DNA of 64,000 nucleotides, taken from positions 62,001-126,000 of the forward strand of contig JAYOLL010000005.1 of NCBI GenBank assembly GCA_038120295.1, in the 5' to 3' direction. Shown here piece after piece: positions 15,815 to 24,112 of the stretch (positions are counted from its first letter, which is position 1; every line of letters begins with the position of its first letter). This DNA comes from JAYOEY01 sp038120295. Its GTDB lineage: Bacteria > Pseudomonadota > Alphaproteobacteria > MPNO01 > UBA2964. The position numbers and the translations under genes were made by a program. Under the pieces are notes generated by a model. It saw nothing but the letters and a program-made list of their open reading frames with translations. It ran no database searches and was not told where the DNA came from.

Positions 15815-16744
15815 CTATTCCCAGAGGTCCCGATACTGCGTCGCGACGATATCGTCATACGGTACGGGATCGCCTTCCAGCAGGCCGGCGCGCTGCGCGA
15901 AGCCGTTCATGCCGTCGACGAAATCCTCGGAAATGACGGTGCTGTAATAAGGCAGGTCGCGTTCGATCAGACGCCGGATCAGGCCTGTTTCCTTTTCGGG
16001 GAACAGCTTCTCGCCGACCCTGGTGGCGAGTCCCGGGTCTTCCTTGAGCGCCCGGTGCGTATTGCGGATCGCGCGCACCGCGCCGGCGGCGACATCGGGA
16101 TGTTCCTCCACCAGCTTTGCGGTCGTCGCCAGGCCCGGCTGTGTGAAGCTGAAGGCTTCTTTCGGACCGTCGCCGCGGCGCACGTCGATGATGCATTTGG
16201 CGATGCCGGACGTCACCGCGACCTCGGCGCCCATCCCGTTGGCCCAGAAACCGTCGAGCTCTCCGTCGATCAGCGCCTGCGCGGCGGCGACGCCGAACGA
16301 GGTTCCCGGCGGAATGCCGCCGGGCGGCAGGCCTATCTTCATCCCTTCCGCGTCGGGGTCGATCCCGGCAGCGCGCAGCATGGCGATCAGCCCGGTATCG
16401 ACGCCCGGCGCGGCGCCGATCCTGAGCCCCTTGAGCCCGTTTACGTCTCCCTTTTCAATCGGCAGATCCTTGCGGACCACGAGGAACCAGTACATGCCGT
16501 GCGAGAGCGCGCAGAGCAGTTTGGAGCCCTCCCAGCGCGGAAACGCCCAGAGCGGCGAGTGGCAGGAGCCGGCGACGAAATCGACCTTGCCGTCGCGCAT
16601 CGCGCGGTAGGTATCGGGTACCGGAAAAACCAGCTCGTGCTGCATGTCGATTCCTTCCTGTTCGAAGAAACCGAGTTCAATCGCCGCAACAGCGGGAAAG
16701 TAGGAGTTGGAAACGAGATCGGGGTGGGCGAGTTTGAAGGGCAT
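15815..16744 (-). CDS. Leaderless NMT1/THI5-type substrate-binding-domain protein (copy 2)
   Basis: A 309-residue periplasmic-binding-protein fold of the NMT1/SsuA type: DLVSNSYFPAVAAIELGFFE at the start, KGLRIGAAPGVDTGLIAMLR in the middle, and GTSFGVAAAQALIDGELDGF shared with the neighbouring copy. It has no signal peptide or hydrophobic segment at the chosen start; the upstream in-frame extension overlaps the previous gene and is not a leader. No ABC permease or ATPase lies nearby. It starts 4 bases after the stop of copy 1, so the two are cotranscribed. It may be a cytoplasmic enzyme or ligand sensor. Confidence 0.8.
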   Translation of the reverse strand: MPFKLAHPDLVSNSYFPAVAAIELGFFEQEGIDMQHELVFPVPDTYRAMRDGKVDFVAGSCHSPLWAFPRWEGSKLLCALSHGMYWFLVVRKDLPIEKGDVNGLKGLRIGAAPGVDTGLIAMLRAAGIDPDAEGMKIGLPPGGIPPGTSFGVAAAQALIDGELDGFWANGMGAEVAVTSGIAKCIIDVRRGDGPKEAFSFTQPGLATTAKLVEEHPDVAAGAVRAIRNTHRALKEDPGLATRVGEKLFPEKETGLIRRLIERDLPYYSTVISEDFVDGMNGFAQRAGLLEGDPVPYDDIVATQYRDLWE

Positions 16745-16748
16745 GTTT

Positions 16749-17678
16749 TTAAGTCCAGTACTCAGAAAATTCGGTTGCAACGATATTGTCATACGGCACG
16801 GGGTCGCCGTCCAGCAGGCCGACCTCGCGCGTATAACCGTCGAGGCCGGCAACGAACTCCTCCGTGATGCGCGTCGAGTAGAACGGCAGGTCGCGTTCGA
16901 TCAGCCCGGCGATCAGCGCCGCCTCTTTCGGCGGGAATAGCTTCTCGCCCACCTTTGCGGCCAGCGACGGGTCTTCTTTTAGGGCCTCCAGCGTGGCGCT
17001 CATCGCGCGTACCGCCGCGGCGCAGATTTCCGGCTGCTCCTCGACCAGCCCGGCATGGGTCGCGAGCGTCGGCTGGGTGAAGTTGAACGCCGCCTGGGGT
17101 CCGATCCCGCGCCTGATGTCGAGCACCACCTTGCCGATGCCCTCCCTGACAGCGAGTTCTGTCGCCATGGCGTTGGCCCAGAAACCGTCGATCTCCCCGT
17201 TGATCAGCGCCTGCGCGGAAGCGACGCCGAACGACGTGCCTTTGGGGACCGGCTTTTTGGGCGGGCCGATTTCGATGCCCTCCTTGTCCGGGTCGATCCC
17301 GGCGGCGCGGAGCGTGGCCTTGAGCAGCCGGTCGACATCCGGCGCGGAGCGAATGCGCATACCCTTTAGCCCCGTGAGGTTGTCCGCCGTAACAGGGGCG
17401 TCGGCGCGCATTACCAGAAAGAAGAAGATTCCCTGCGACAGCGAACAGAGCAGCCGGACGCCGCGCCAGCGCGGAAACGCCCACAGCATGGAATGCGCCG
17501 AGCCGGCGATCATATCGACATCGCCTTCGCGCAACGCCTCGGCCGCCTTCGGCGCGGGAAAGATCAGCTCATGCTCGGCATCGATGTCTTCTTCCTCGAA
17601 GAAGCCCAGCTCCACCGCGGCGATCGCCGGGAAGAAGGAATTCGACACGAAGTCGGAATAGCAGATTTTAAGGGCCAT
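16749..17678 (-). CDS. Leaderless NMT1/THI5-type substrate-binding-domain protein (copy 1)
   Basis: A 309-residue paralogue of the next gene, with the same length and block order: SDFVSNSFFPAIAAVELGFF, LKGMRIRSAPDVDRLLKATL, GTSFGVASAQALINGEIDGF, and RITEEFVAGLDGYTREVGLL near the end. It begins MALKICYSDF with no secretion signal. The yeast THI5 cysteine cluster (HCCCFC) is absent, so pyrimidine synthesis of that kind is unlikely. It is first in a two-gene unit downstream of MmgE/PrpD on the same strand. Confidence 0.8.
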   Translation of the reverse strand: MALKICYSDFVSNSFFPAIAAVELGFFEEEDIDAEHELIFPAPKAAEALREGDVDMIAGSAHSMLWAFPRWRGVRLLCSLSQGIFFFLVMRADAPVTADNLTGLKGMRIRSAPDVDRLLKATLRAAGIDPDKEGIEIGPPKKPVPKGTSFGVASAQALINGEIDGFWANAMATELAVREGIGKVVLDIRRGIGPQAAFNFTQPTLATHAGLVEEQPEICAAAVRAMSATLEALKEDPSLAAKVGEKLFPPKEAALIAGLIERDLPFYSTRITEEFVAGLDGYTREVGLLDGDPVPYDNIVATEFSEYWT

Positions 17679-17754
17679 GATTTCCGGTCGCAGGTTCTGT
17701 CTGTTGCCGGACCGTGCCACCCGTGGGGTATACGGTCAAATGCCCGCAGCGGTT

Positions 17755-19104
17755 CTAGAGCAGGCTGGAAACATCGCCGTAATTTTCCAGGTCGAACAGC
17801 GCGTCGCGGACACGGTTCTGCCAGTCGGGTTCCATCGAAGATGTCAGCCGCATGAATTTCGCCGACAGGTCCTCACGGCTGACCGGGTCGACCGGCATGC
17901 CCATGAAAGTGTCGGCCTGTTTCGTGACCGTGCGACCGTTCCTGAGCGCCACGTCCACGATGGTGGCCCACGGCATGTTCTTGCCGGCCTCGTCGGTCCG
18001 CTCCACCACCCGGGACCGGCGGCACAGATCGCGGATCGCCTCGTCCTCGACGCTTGCCTCCATGAAAGAAGTCGGGTCGAGCGGGTCCTTCAGCATGGCG
18101 ACGGCGACGCAGAACCGCGTGCTGTACTGCGCCAGCATGACGTCCGCAGGTTCGGCGATATCATGGTGGGTCGCCATCTTTTTGCTGCCATGCACCGTGA
18201 TGCTTTCGACATCGTCGCCGGAAAAGCCGTGCTCCGCCTTGAGGTCGAGGATCGCCTGCACCGGCGTGTGCGCGGTGATGTGACAGGAGAACCGCTTGAG
18301 ACAGATATTGCGCGTCTCGAAAATCGCGCCCAGCCCTTTGGTGAGTTGCGAAGGGTCGGGGTTGCGGCAGAACACATTGAGAAAGCCGAACTCGCCTTCC
18401 AGCACCGTTTCCGGCCCTGTGAAGCCGTCGCGCGCCAGAGAGGCCGCCATCACCCCGCCTTCCGCAGCGCGGCCAAGATGCAGCCGCTTCACCATCCCGC
18501 CGGTGCCCGACCGGATGAATTCGAGCAGGCCCGAGCTGAGCGATCCGGCGATGCCCATGGCGCAGGTCATGCGCCCGGCGTCGAGCCCCATCAACCGTCC
18601 GGCGATCACCGCCGAGCCGATCGGCCCGGTCAGACCGGGCGCGTGAAAGCCGAGCTGTTCGCTGGAATGCTGCCCCGCCAGCCCAACCCGGGACAGGACC
18701 TCGTTGCCGGCGACGAAAGCAGTGACCAGTTCCTTGCCGCTGGCGCCAAGATCCTCGGCGACGGCGAGCCCGGGCAGCGCAACCGTCGCGCCGGCATGGA
18801 TGCCGACCGACGGCTGGCGCAGGCAGTCCATCTCGAACCCGTGCGCCATCGCGCCGTTGGCGAGCGCCGCCATCGGCGCAGTAACGCGGGTCCGGTCCGG
18901 CCCCAGAATGGTGGATCTGCCGCCGGGCCCCGTGCTTTCTGCGTACTTCGCGACTGTCCGGCTCCACGGCAGGGAGCTGCTGAACGTGGTGACGGCCACC
19001 GTATCGATGATGCAGTCCTTGGCGCGCGCCACGACGTCGTTGGGGATGTCATCGTATGACAGCCCCACCGCGTATTCGGCAAGCGTTGCGGTTTCCCTGC
19101 TCAT
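17755..19104 (-). CDS. MmgE/PrpD family protein
   Basis: A 449-residue MmgE/PrpD protein, the family of 2-methylcitrate dehydratase and cis-aconitate/itaconate decarboxylases. The all-helical domain includes DIPNDVVARAKDCIIDTVAV near residue 19, ALANGAMAHGFEMDCLRQPS (about 97-116) and HAGATVALPGLAVAEDLGAS; the small domain carries SITVHGSKKMATHHD. No other methylcitrate-cycle gene is nearby, so a dehydratase or decarboxylase role in a different pathway is more likely. It is followed on the same strand by the NMT1 pair. Confidence 0.88.
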   Translation of the reverse strand: MSRETATLAEYAVGLSYDDIPNDVVARAKDCIIDTVAVTTFSSSLPWSRTVAKYAESTGPGGRSTILGPDRTRVTAPMAALANGAMAHGFEMDCLRQPSVGIHAGATVALPGLAVAEDLGASGKELVTAFVAGNEVLSRVGLAGQHSSEQLGFHAPGLTGPIGSAVIAGRLMGLDAGRMTCAMGIAGSLSSGLLEFIRSGTGGMVKRLHLGRAAEGGVMAASLARDGFTGPETVLEGEFGFLNVFCRNPDPSQLTKGLGAIFETRNICLKRFSCHITAHTPVQAILDLKAEHGFSGDDVESITVHGSKKMATHHDIAEPADVMLAQYSTRFCVAVAMLKDPLDPTSFMEASVEDEAIRDLCRRSRVVERTDEAGKNMPWATIVDVALRNGRTVTKQADTFMGMPVDPVSREDLSAKFMRLTSSMEPDWQNRVRDALFDLENYGDVSSLL

Positions 19105-19124
19105 CCGGATGGAACCCCGAAGGG

Positions 19125-19595
19125 TCAGTCCATCGTCACGCGCGCGTTGCGCACGATCCCGACGACGTCCTCGCAGGTCTTGTAGCCGCAGGCGCGAATG
19201 GTTTCGCCCGCGAGCTCCTCGTCCTGATCGGCGGTCGCGCCGGTCACCGCGAGGGCGCCGACAATGGTGCCGTCATCGTCGCGGATCAGCATGCCGCCCT
19301 TTTCCGGAAACAGCTTGTGGTGGGTATGCGCGGACAGATATTCGTGGAACAGCGGGCGGTCCTCGGCGCGCGCCCGGATCAGCGAGGTCGAACGGCCCAG
19401 CGCCAGCGCGGCGAAGGCTTTGCCGTAGCACAGCTCGTAGCGCATCATCGGCGTTTCTTCCTGGGCCTTGAACACTTTCAGCGCAGCGTTGCTGTTGGTG
19501 ACGCAGCAGGTGATGGGACGCAGCCCGATTTCAAGCGCGCGGTTGAGCGCCCAGTCGACCATCTTGTTGGCTTCTTCGAGTGTGATTTCCGGCAT
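19125..19595 (-). CDS. GlcG/HbpS family protein
   Basis: A 156-residue GlcG/HbpS-family protein: it starts ITLEEANKMVDWALNRALEI, has the LGRSTSLIRARAEDRP region and ends its core with GGMLIRDDDGTIVGALAVTG and DEELAGETIRACGY. HbpS binds haem in Streptomyces; GlcG is found with glycolate oxidation genes but has no assigned reaction. Here it is cotranscribed with MmgE/PrpD (20-base gap), hinting at an auxiliary role in the same pathway. Confidence 0.85.
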   Translation of the reverse strand: MPEITLEEANKMVDWALNRALEIGLRPITCCVTNSNAALKVFKAQEETPMMRYELCYGKAFAALALGRSTSLIRARAEDRPLFHEYLSAHTHHKLFPEKGGMLIRDDDGTIVGALAVTGATADQDEELAGETIRACGYKTCEDVVGIVRNARVTMD

Positions 19596-19649
19596 TTGAT
19601 TTCCCTTCTGTTTCTGTTGTGACTGTTGTTTTCGATCTCTGTCGACCCG

Positions 19650-20156
19650 TCAGGCCGCCAGCTCGAACTTGTCGCGCTTCACGCCCGCCATGTTGCGGCC
19701 TTCGATCCTGATCAGCTTCGTCGTTGCGTCGCGCACCGGCGCATGCAGAACGCCAATGTTGTAGGCAACCGCCATGCCGGGTTCGAGATCGTAGGATTTT
19801 TCTGCTTCGACCTTACCGGGCTTTCCATCGGCTGGCGCTTCCAGCAGCTTGAACTCGGTCATTTTCGTGGTGCCTTCGACCTGGCCGTAGATCGCCCAGG
19901 ACGGGCCGTGATCGTGGGGATCGCGAATTCTGGCGCCCTTGAACACATGGGCGATGATGCAGAAACCCAGCTCGGAGTCTTCGTAAAGAATATTCCGGGG
20001 CGAATCGGCATCCGGCCCCAGGTACTCGTCCGTCACGTCCTTGTTCACCAGGACCTTCTCGAGATTCTTTCGAACCTGCTCGATTCCGGCCGGACCCGAA
20101 TCCTTGCTGAGAATATCGTGACACGCGGCGGCAAACTGTTCGATGACCTGATTCAT
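19650..20156 (-). CDS. Cupin-like protein (cysteine-dioxygenase-type double-stranded beta-helix)
   Basis: A 168-residue protein with a beta-helix core. RDPHDHGPSWAIYGQVEG (about 80-97) supplies two histidines of the first cupin motif, and the second motif lies in DLEPGMAVAYNIGVLHAPV (about 125-143) with a histidine. The layout resembles the predicted metal-dependent enzymes related to cysteine dioxygenase, but the thiol-dioxygenase residues cannot be confirmed. It is probably the first gene of the minus-strand unit running through HbpS, MmgE/PrpD and the NMT1 pair. Confidence 0.7.
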   Translation of the reverse strand: MNQVIEQFAAACHDILSKDSGPAGIEQVRKNLEKVLVNKDVTDEYLGPDADSPRNILYEDSELGFCIIAHVFKGARIRDPHDHGPSWAIYGQVEGTTKMTEFKLLEAPADGKPGKVEAEKSYDLEPGMAVAYNIGVLHAPVRDATTKLIRIEGRNMAGVKRDKFELAA

Positions 20157-20454
20157 GATCTCCTCCGGTTTCAGGGTGGAATTGAATGACGGATCAAGAA
20201 TAGGACGAATCGAGAATTAGCGCGAGGCGCGGACGGTTAAATTTTGTCGATTCCGGAGATTTTGCGCTTACCGGTTCTGCGGAACGGACCAAATGCGAAA
20301 AACTGTACTGCGCGTGCGCCGGATGCGTTCCCCTTTCGATTCGCTTTCGGCGGGACCGGGACGCCGGTAACGATTGCGCGAGCAGGGTTGCATTTCGCGA
20401 CCGCGTGCCGCACATGCAGGGCGACAGGGATTAAACGGAGAGAAAGGTCGGATC
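20157..20454. other. Divergent intergenic region between the cupin-like gene and msrA
   Basis: About 300 bases with lower GC than the flanking genes near 20190-20270. It must contain promoters for both divergent units. I see no strong hairpin, repeat or recognised regulatory motif, and the short open frames inside show no coding signal. Confidence 0.5.
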
Positions 20455-21087
20455 ATGCGCATGCGAGTCATACAGAGGACGCTGCTCGGCATACTGTTTT
20501 CCGGTATAGCGTGGGCCACGACGGCAAATGCTGCGGAAAAGCACGAAATTGCGACCTTTGCGGGCGGCTGTTTCTGGTGCGTGGAATCCGATTTCGACGG
20601 CGTGCCGGGCGTGGTGAAGACGATCTCCGGCTATACTGGCGGGCTGATGAAGGCGCCGAGCTACCAGCAGGTCGTCGCCGGTGGTACCGGCCACATCGAG
20701 GCCGTACAGATTCATTTCGACCCCAAAAAGGTCTCATATAAGAAGCTGCTCGACGTGTTCTGGCGTACCGTCGATCCGACCGATGGGGGCGGCCAGTTCT
20801 GCGACCGTGGGCACAGCTATTCCACGGCGATTTTCGCCAACTCTCCGGAACAGAAAAAAGCCGCGGAAGCATCGAAGAAAATGCTGGCCGAAAGCAAAAT
20901 TCTCGACAAGCCAATCGTCACCCCGATCCGCGAGGCACGCCCCTTCTATCCTGCGGAGGACTATCACCAGGATTATTACAAGAAGAACCCCCTGCAATAT
21001 AAGTTCTACCGCTATGGCTGCGGCCGAGACGCAAAGGTCAAGGCGCTGTGGGGCGATGAGGCGCGTAAAGGCATAGAGAAACACTGA
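20455..21087 (+). CDS. msrA: Peptide-methionine (S)-S-oxide reductase, exported
   Basis: Reduces the S epimer of methionine sulfoxide. The 210-residue product begins with a signal peptide (MRMRVIQRTLLGILFSGIAW to about ANA-AEK, residue 26), so it acts in the periplasm. The catalytic motif is FAGGCFWCVESDF (about 33-45) and the family blocks GYTGG, YQQVVAGGTGHIEAV and YHQDYY follow. ACGGAGAG lies upstream of the ATG at 20455; a longer frame from 20374 would bury the leader. No msrB is adjacent. Confidence 0.93.
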   Translation: MRMRVIQRTLLGILFSGIAWATTANAAEKHEIATFAGGCFWCVESDFDGVPGVVKTISGYTGGLMKAPSYQQVVAGGTGHIEAVQIHFDPKKVSYKKLLDVFWRTVDPTDGGGQFCDRGHSYSTAIFANSPEQKKAAEASKKMLAESKILDKPIVTPIREARPFYPAEDYHQDYYKKNPLQYKFYRYGCGRDAKVKALWGDEARKGIEKH

Positions 21088-21146
21088 TTTTTGGGACCAG
21101 CTGACGTTTATGGTAGGCTTTGCCTCTACGCATATGGGGTGTTGCC

Positions 21147-21362
21147 ATGAACGCTGTCGACTTTTCACCGCTTTCCCCGCCCTCGCATGAAGAAAGCCGC
21201 GACGAGCTGAGCGAACGGCTCGCTGCGGTGATCGAGGAAATCCGTCACTACCCGACGCCGATCGCGGGGTGCGACGACCAGTTCAACTATCTCTGCGAAA
21301 AACGCGACGCGCTGGCCGGCGCGCTGGCACTCAGCCGCCAGGGAGTCGGGAGGGACCGATGA
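21147..21362 (+). CDS. Small hypothetical protein, 71 aa
   Basis: A 71-residue polar, acidic protein (MNAVDFSPLSPPSHEESRDE...), with a helix-prone segment DELSERLAAVIEEIRHYPTP and a later CDDQFNYLCEKRDALAGAL that has two cysteines. I do not recognise the family. It ends in an ATGA overlap with the following cupin gene, so it is translationally coupled to it, which is the best evidence that it is real. Confidence 0.6.
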   Translation: MNAVDFSPLSPPSHEESRDELSERLAAVIEEIRHYPTPIAGCDDQFNYLCEKRDALAGALALSRQGVGRDR

Positions 21363-22243
21363 AGATAGTCCAGAGCGACGAGCTGCAATGGCAGCGCGGT
21401 CTCGAACACCGCGGCGGCACGTTTCATTTCCGCCGCCTGCTCGACGGCGAGGAAGGCCGTATCGATAATTTCCACCTGACCTTCGGCAAGATGGGCGGCG
21501 ATTTCTACTCGCCCCGCCACCGGCACAATTTCGAACAGGTGCGGTTCCAGCTCAAGGGTACTCTCGATTATGACCGCGATGGCAAGCTGACCGCCGGGAT
21601 GGTCGGTTATTTTCCGGAAGGCGCGTTCTACGGCCCGCAATCGCAGGCCCCGGAGGACGAGCCCTGGACCATCGTGCTGCAGTGCGGCGACGCGAGCGGT
21701 AGCGGCTACCTGTCACGGGACGAGGTCAAGGCGGGCATGGATGCGCTGGAACCGTTCGGCGAATTCGAGGACGGCGTCTTCAAACGTCGCGAGGCGCCGC
21801 GCGGCAAGAAGAGCATGGACCGGTTCCAGGCCATCTGGGAGCACCATTACGGTCGTCCGCTCGAATTCCCCACGCCGCGCTATCCCGGCCCCATCATGAT
21901 GGACCCGGAAAACTACGACTGGCTCCCCGTCGAGGAGGCGCCGGGCGCGTGGCAGAAGCATCTCGGCAGCTTCACCGAGTGCAACACCGAGACCGGTTTC
22001 GTAAAGCTCGATCCGGGCACGTGATGGACGGCGGCAGGCAAGACCATCCTGTTTACGATTTCGGGCAAGGGCACCGTGGATGGGGAAGAGCTTCGCGAAT
22101 ACACCACGATCTATCTCGATTTCGGAGAAACGGTGGAGATCGCCGCCGAGGATCCGTGCGAGATGCTGCGGCTCGGGCTGCCCGATCTGCGTCCTCTGAT
22201 GGCAGTGCAGGGGTCGCAGGTCACCGCCAGCGCCGCCGAATAG
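21359..22243 (+). pseudogene. Cupin-domain gene interrupted by an in-frame TGA
   Basis: The first 221 codons encode a cupin protein (HLTFGKMGGDFYSPRHRHNF and EQVRFQLKGTLDYDRDGKLT, residues about 40-80), ending at TGA 22022-22024. The same frame then continues without a break for 72 codons to TAG 22241-22243 and encodes a second cupin module: TAAGKTILFTISGKGTVDG, YTTIYLDFGETVEIAAEDP and MLRLGLPDLRPLM. The full product would be a bicupin of about 294 residues. A single base change, such as CGA to TGA, explains it. The N-terminal module could still be made. A strong terminator follows at 22262. Confidence 0.8.
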
Positions 22244-22261
22244 ACGTAACCGCTTCCAACG

Positions 22262-22291
22262 AAAAACCCCGCCCATCGGGGCGGGGTTTTT
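22262..22291. terminator. Rho-independent terminator, bidirectional
   Basis: A 12-bp perfect stem (22263-22274 with 22279-22290) with a 4-base loop, flanked by A5 and T5 runs, so it can work in both directions. It separates the plus-strand cupin gene from the convergent VOC gene. Confidence 0.93.
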
Positions 22292-22316
22292 ATTGTTTAA
22301 GCCCTGAACGTACGTT

Positions 22317-22958
22317 CTACAGCCGACCCTCTGCGACCATGTCACGGACCTTTTCGCGGTCCAGCAGGTCGGTATCGGGCACGCCGGAATTATAGAGCTC
22401 TACCATCTTGTCCGGATCGAAATTGCCCTCGGCCATATCGCCGAAATATTCCGACCACTGGTAGTAGCGTTTGTAATCCTGCGTTTCCTGGGACGTGTAG
22501 TTGTCCATCATGGTCTCGACCGGATTGCCGTCCGGATCCTCGTAATAGAACGACGTCGAGTTGCCGTGATTGACGGTCCAGGTCGGCTTGTAGCCCTTTT
22601 CCTTCATCCGCTGATAGACGAACAGCAGTTCCCCCAGACTGGAATAGGCGAAGGCGAGATGCGATACGCCGATCGGGTTCTCGGCCTTTTTGCCCCAGCC
22701 CTTTTTCGGGATGATGACCACGCGATGGTCGTGATCGTCATAGGAAATGAAAGTCAGCCCGCCCGGATTCTTCTTGACGATTTCGCCGTTGAAAAGCCAG
22801 TGATAGAACTCGACCATCGCATCGTAATTCTCGTCCGAGAAAATATGGATGTGATGCATCTCGCGCGGCGACGGCATTGCCTTGACCGCGCCGGGCGGGT
22901 CGCTGCGGACCGGGTGAACTTCCGGGGGGCGAAAATCTCTGGGGTCGATCGTGTCCAT
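22317..22958 (-). CDS. VOC-family protein, extradiol-dioxygenase-like
   Basis: A 213-residue VOC protein. Three candidate metal ligands are in place: histidine in EMHHIHIFSDENYDAMVEFY (about residue 35-40), histidine in GVSHLAFAYSS (about 88) and glutamate in YEDPDGNPVETMMDNY (about 141), the His-His-Glu set of type I extradiol dioxygenases. The C-terminal 60 residues are an extra helical tail. ATG 22958 is chosen because the open frame upstream is low-complexity and overlaps the divergent FAA-hydrolase gene. Ring cleavage is plausible but not shown. Confidence 0.82.
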   Translation of the reverse strand: MDTIDPRDFRPPEVHPVRSDPPGAVKAMPSPREMHHIHIFSDENYDAMVEFYHWLFNGEIVKKNPGGLTFISYDDHDHRVVIIPKKGWGKKAENPIGVSHLAFAYSSLGELLFVYQRMKEKGYKPTWTVNHGNSTSFYYEDPDGNPVETMMDNYTSQETQDYKRYYQWSEYFGDMAEGNFDPDKMVELYNSGVPDTDLLDREKVRDMVAEGRL

Positions 22959-23097
22959 GCTGTTCCTCCGAGTTTTCCTGTTGTGACGCTTTAGCGAAAG
23001 CAGATTAGGCTCTGAGCAGGAATTCTGCCATGCTGGGCCTGTTTCGTCCATTTCCACCGCAGAGGTATCGGGACCGCGTCCCGAAGGGGAACCATCC

Positions 23098-23958
23098 ATG
23101 AAATTCTGCCGCTTCGACGACGACCGGCTCGGAGTAATCGAGGGCGACGACGTTATCGATGTCAGCGCGGCGCTCGACGCTCTGCCCTTATTGCGCTGGC
23201 CGTACCCGCCCGGCGATGCGCTCTGCGCCCGCTGGGAAGCGGTTCGACCCGCTATCGAGGCGGCGCTTCCCGGCGCGGCGCGGAAGCCGCTTGCCGAGGT
23301 GGCTCTGCGCGCGCCCGTGGCCAACCCCGGCAAGATCGTGGGCATCGCGCGCAACCGGAAAAACCTGCAGGCGGAAAACCTCGATTTCGTGGATAGGTCG
23401 GATGCCGGCGTTCGGAAGGACGACGATCCCATCGCCATGTTCATCAAGGCCAACAGCGCGCTGGCCGGTCCCGCCGACGGGGTCGTGCTGCGCTTCCCCG
23501 ACCGCCGCAACGACCCGGAGGCAGAGCTGTCCGTCGTCATCGGCAAGGGCGGGTCGGATATTGCCTATGACGACGCCTTCGATCATGTGCTGGGCTATAC
23601 AATCGGGCTCGACATGACGATGCGCGGCAAGGAAAGCCCGTCGTCCCGCAAGTCGCTGGACACGTTCGCGCTGATCGGGCCGTGCGTCGCCACGGCTGAC
23701 GAGATTCCCGATCCTGACGCGCTCGGCTTTTCGCTCTCGATCAACGGGAAGGAAATCCAGAAAGGCACCACCGCCGATCTGGCCTTCGATATCAGGAGCC
23801 TGATCGCCCATGCGTCCACTTTCTACACGTTGCATCCAGGCGACATCGTCATGGCCGGCACGCCGGTCGGATTTGAGCCGGTCCATCCGGGCGATAGAAT
23901 GGATGTCGAGTTCGAACGCATCGGGGCGATGAGTATCGCGATTACGGCACACAAGTAA
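23098..23958 (+). CDS. Fumarylacetoacetate hydrolase family protein (copy 1)
   Basis: A 286-residue FAH-superfamily enzyme. The catalytic domain has PGKIVGIARNRKN (about 76), PDRRNDPEAELSVVIGK with the metal-binding Glu-x-Glu pair (about 141-157) and GYTIGLDMTMRG with the metal-ligand aspartate, ending HPGDIVMAGTPVGFEPVHPGD. Enzymes of this fold hydrolyse C-C bonds in acylpyruvates or isomerise and decarboxylate ring-cleavage products. It is divergent from the extradiol-type VOC gene, which fits a ring-cleavage pathway. Confidence 0.88.
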   Translation: MKFCRFDDDRLGVIEGDDVIDVSAALDALPLLRWPYPPGDALCARWEAVRPAIEAALPGAARKPLAEVALRAPVANPGKIVGIARNRKNLQAENLDFVDRSDAGVRKDDDPIAMFIKANSALAGPADGVVLRFPDRRNDPEAELSVVIGKGGSDIAYDDAFDHVLGYTIGLDMTMRGKESPSSRKSLDTFALIGPCVATADEIPDPDALGFSLSINGKEIQKGTTADLAFDIRSLIAHASTFYTLHPGDIVMAGTPVGFEPVHPGDRMDVEFERIGAMSIAITAHK

Positions 23959-23960
23959 CT

Positions 23961-24067
23961 TTACGCAGGGAGGGCTGTATGATTCCGACCAGGGAGCTGG
24001 TCCACTTCGCGACCCGGACAGGAACGTGATCGAGATTATCGACTGGACCAACATGGGCGAGTTCTGA
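23961..24067 (+). pseudogene. Relic of a VOC/glyoxalase gene (C-terminal end only)
   Basis: The frame ending at TGA 24065-24067 encodes LRDPDRNVIEIIDWTNMGEF, the typical last strand and metal-ligand glutamate of a glyoxalase-fold protein (RDPDGNVIE pattern). Nothing recognisable as the rest of the gene precedes it; the FAA-hydrolase stop lies immediately upstream. It looks like the remaining tail of a deleted gene. Confidence 0.65.
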
Positions 24068-24112
24068 CCGCCCGCCCCACGAAAACAAGCTAATGGAGAA
24101 CAGGAAAATCCG

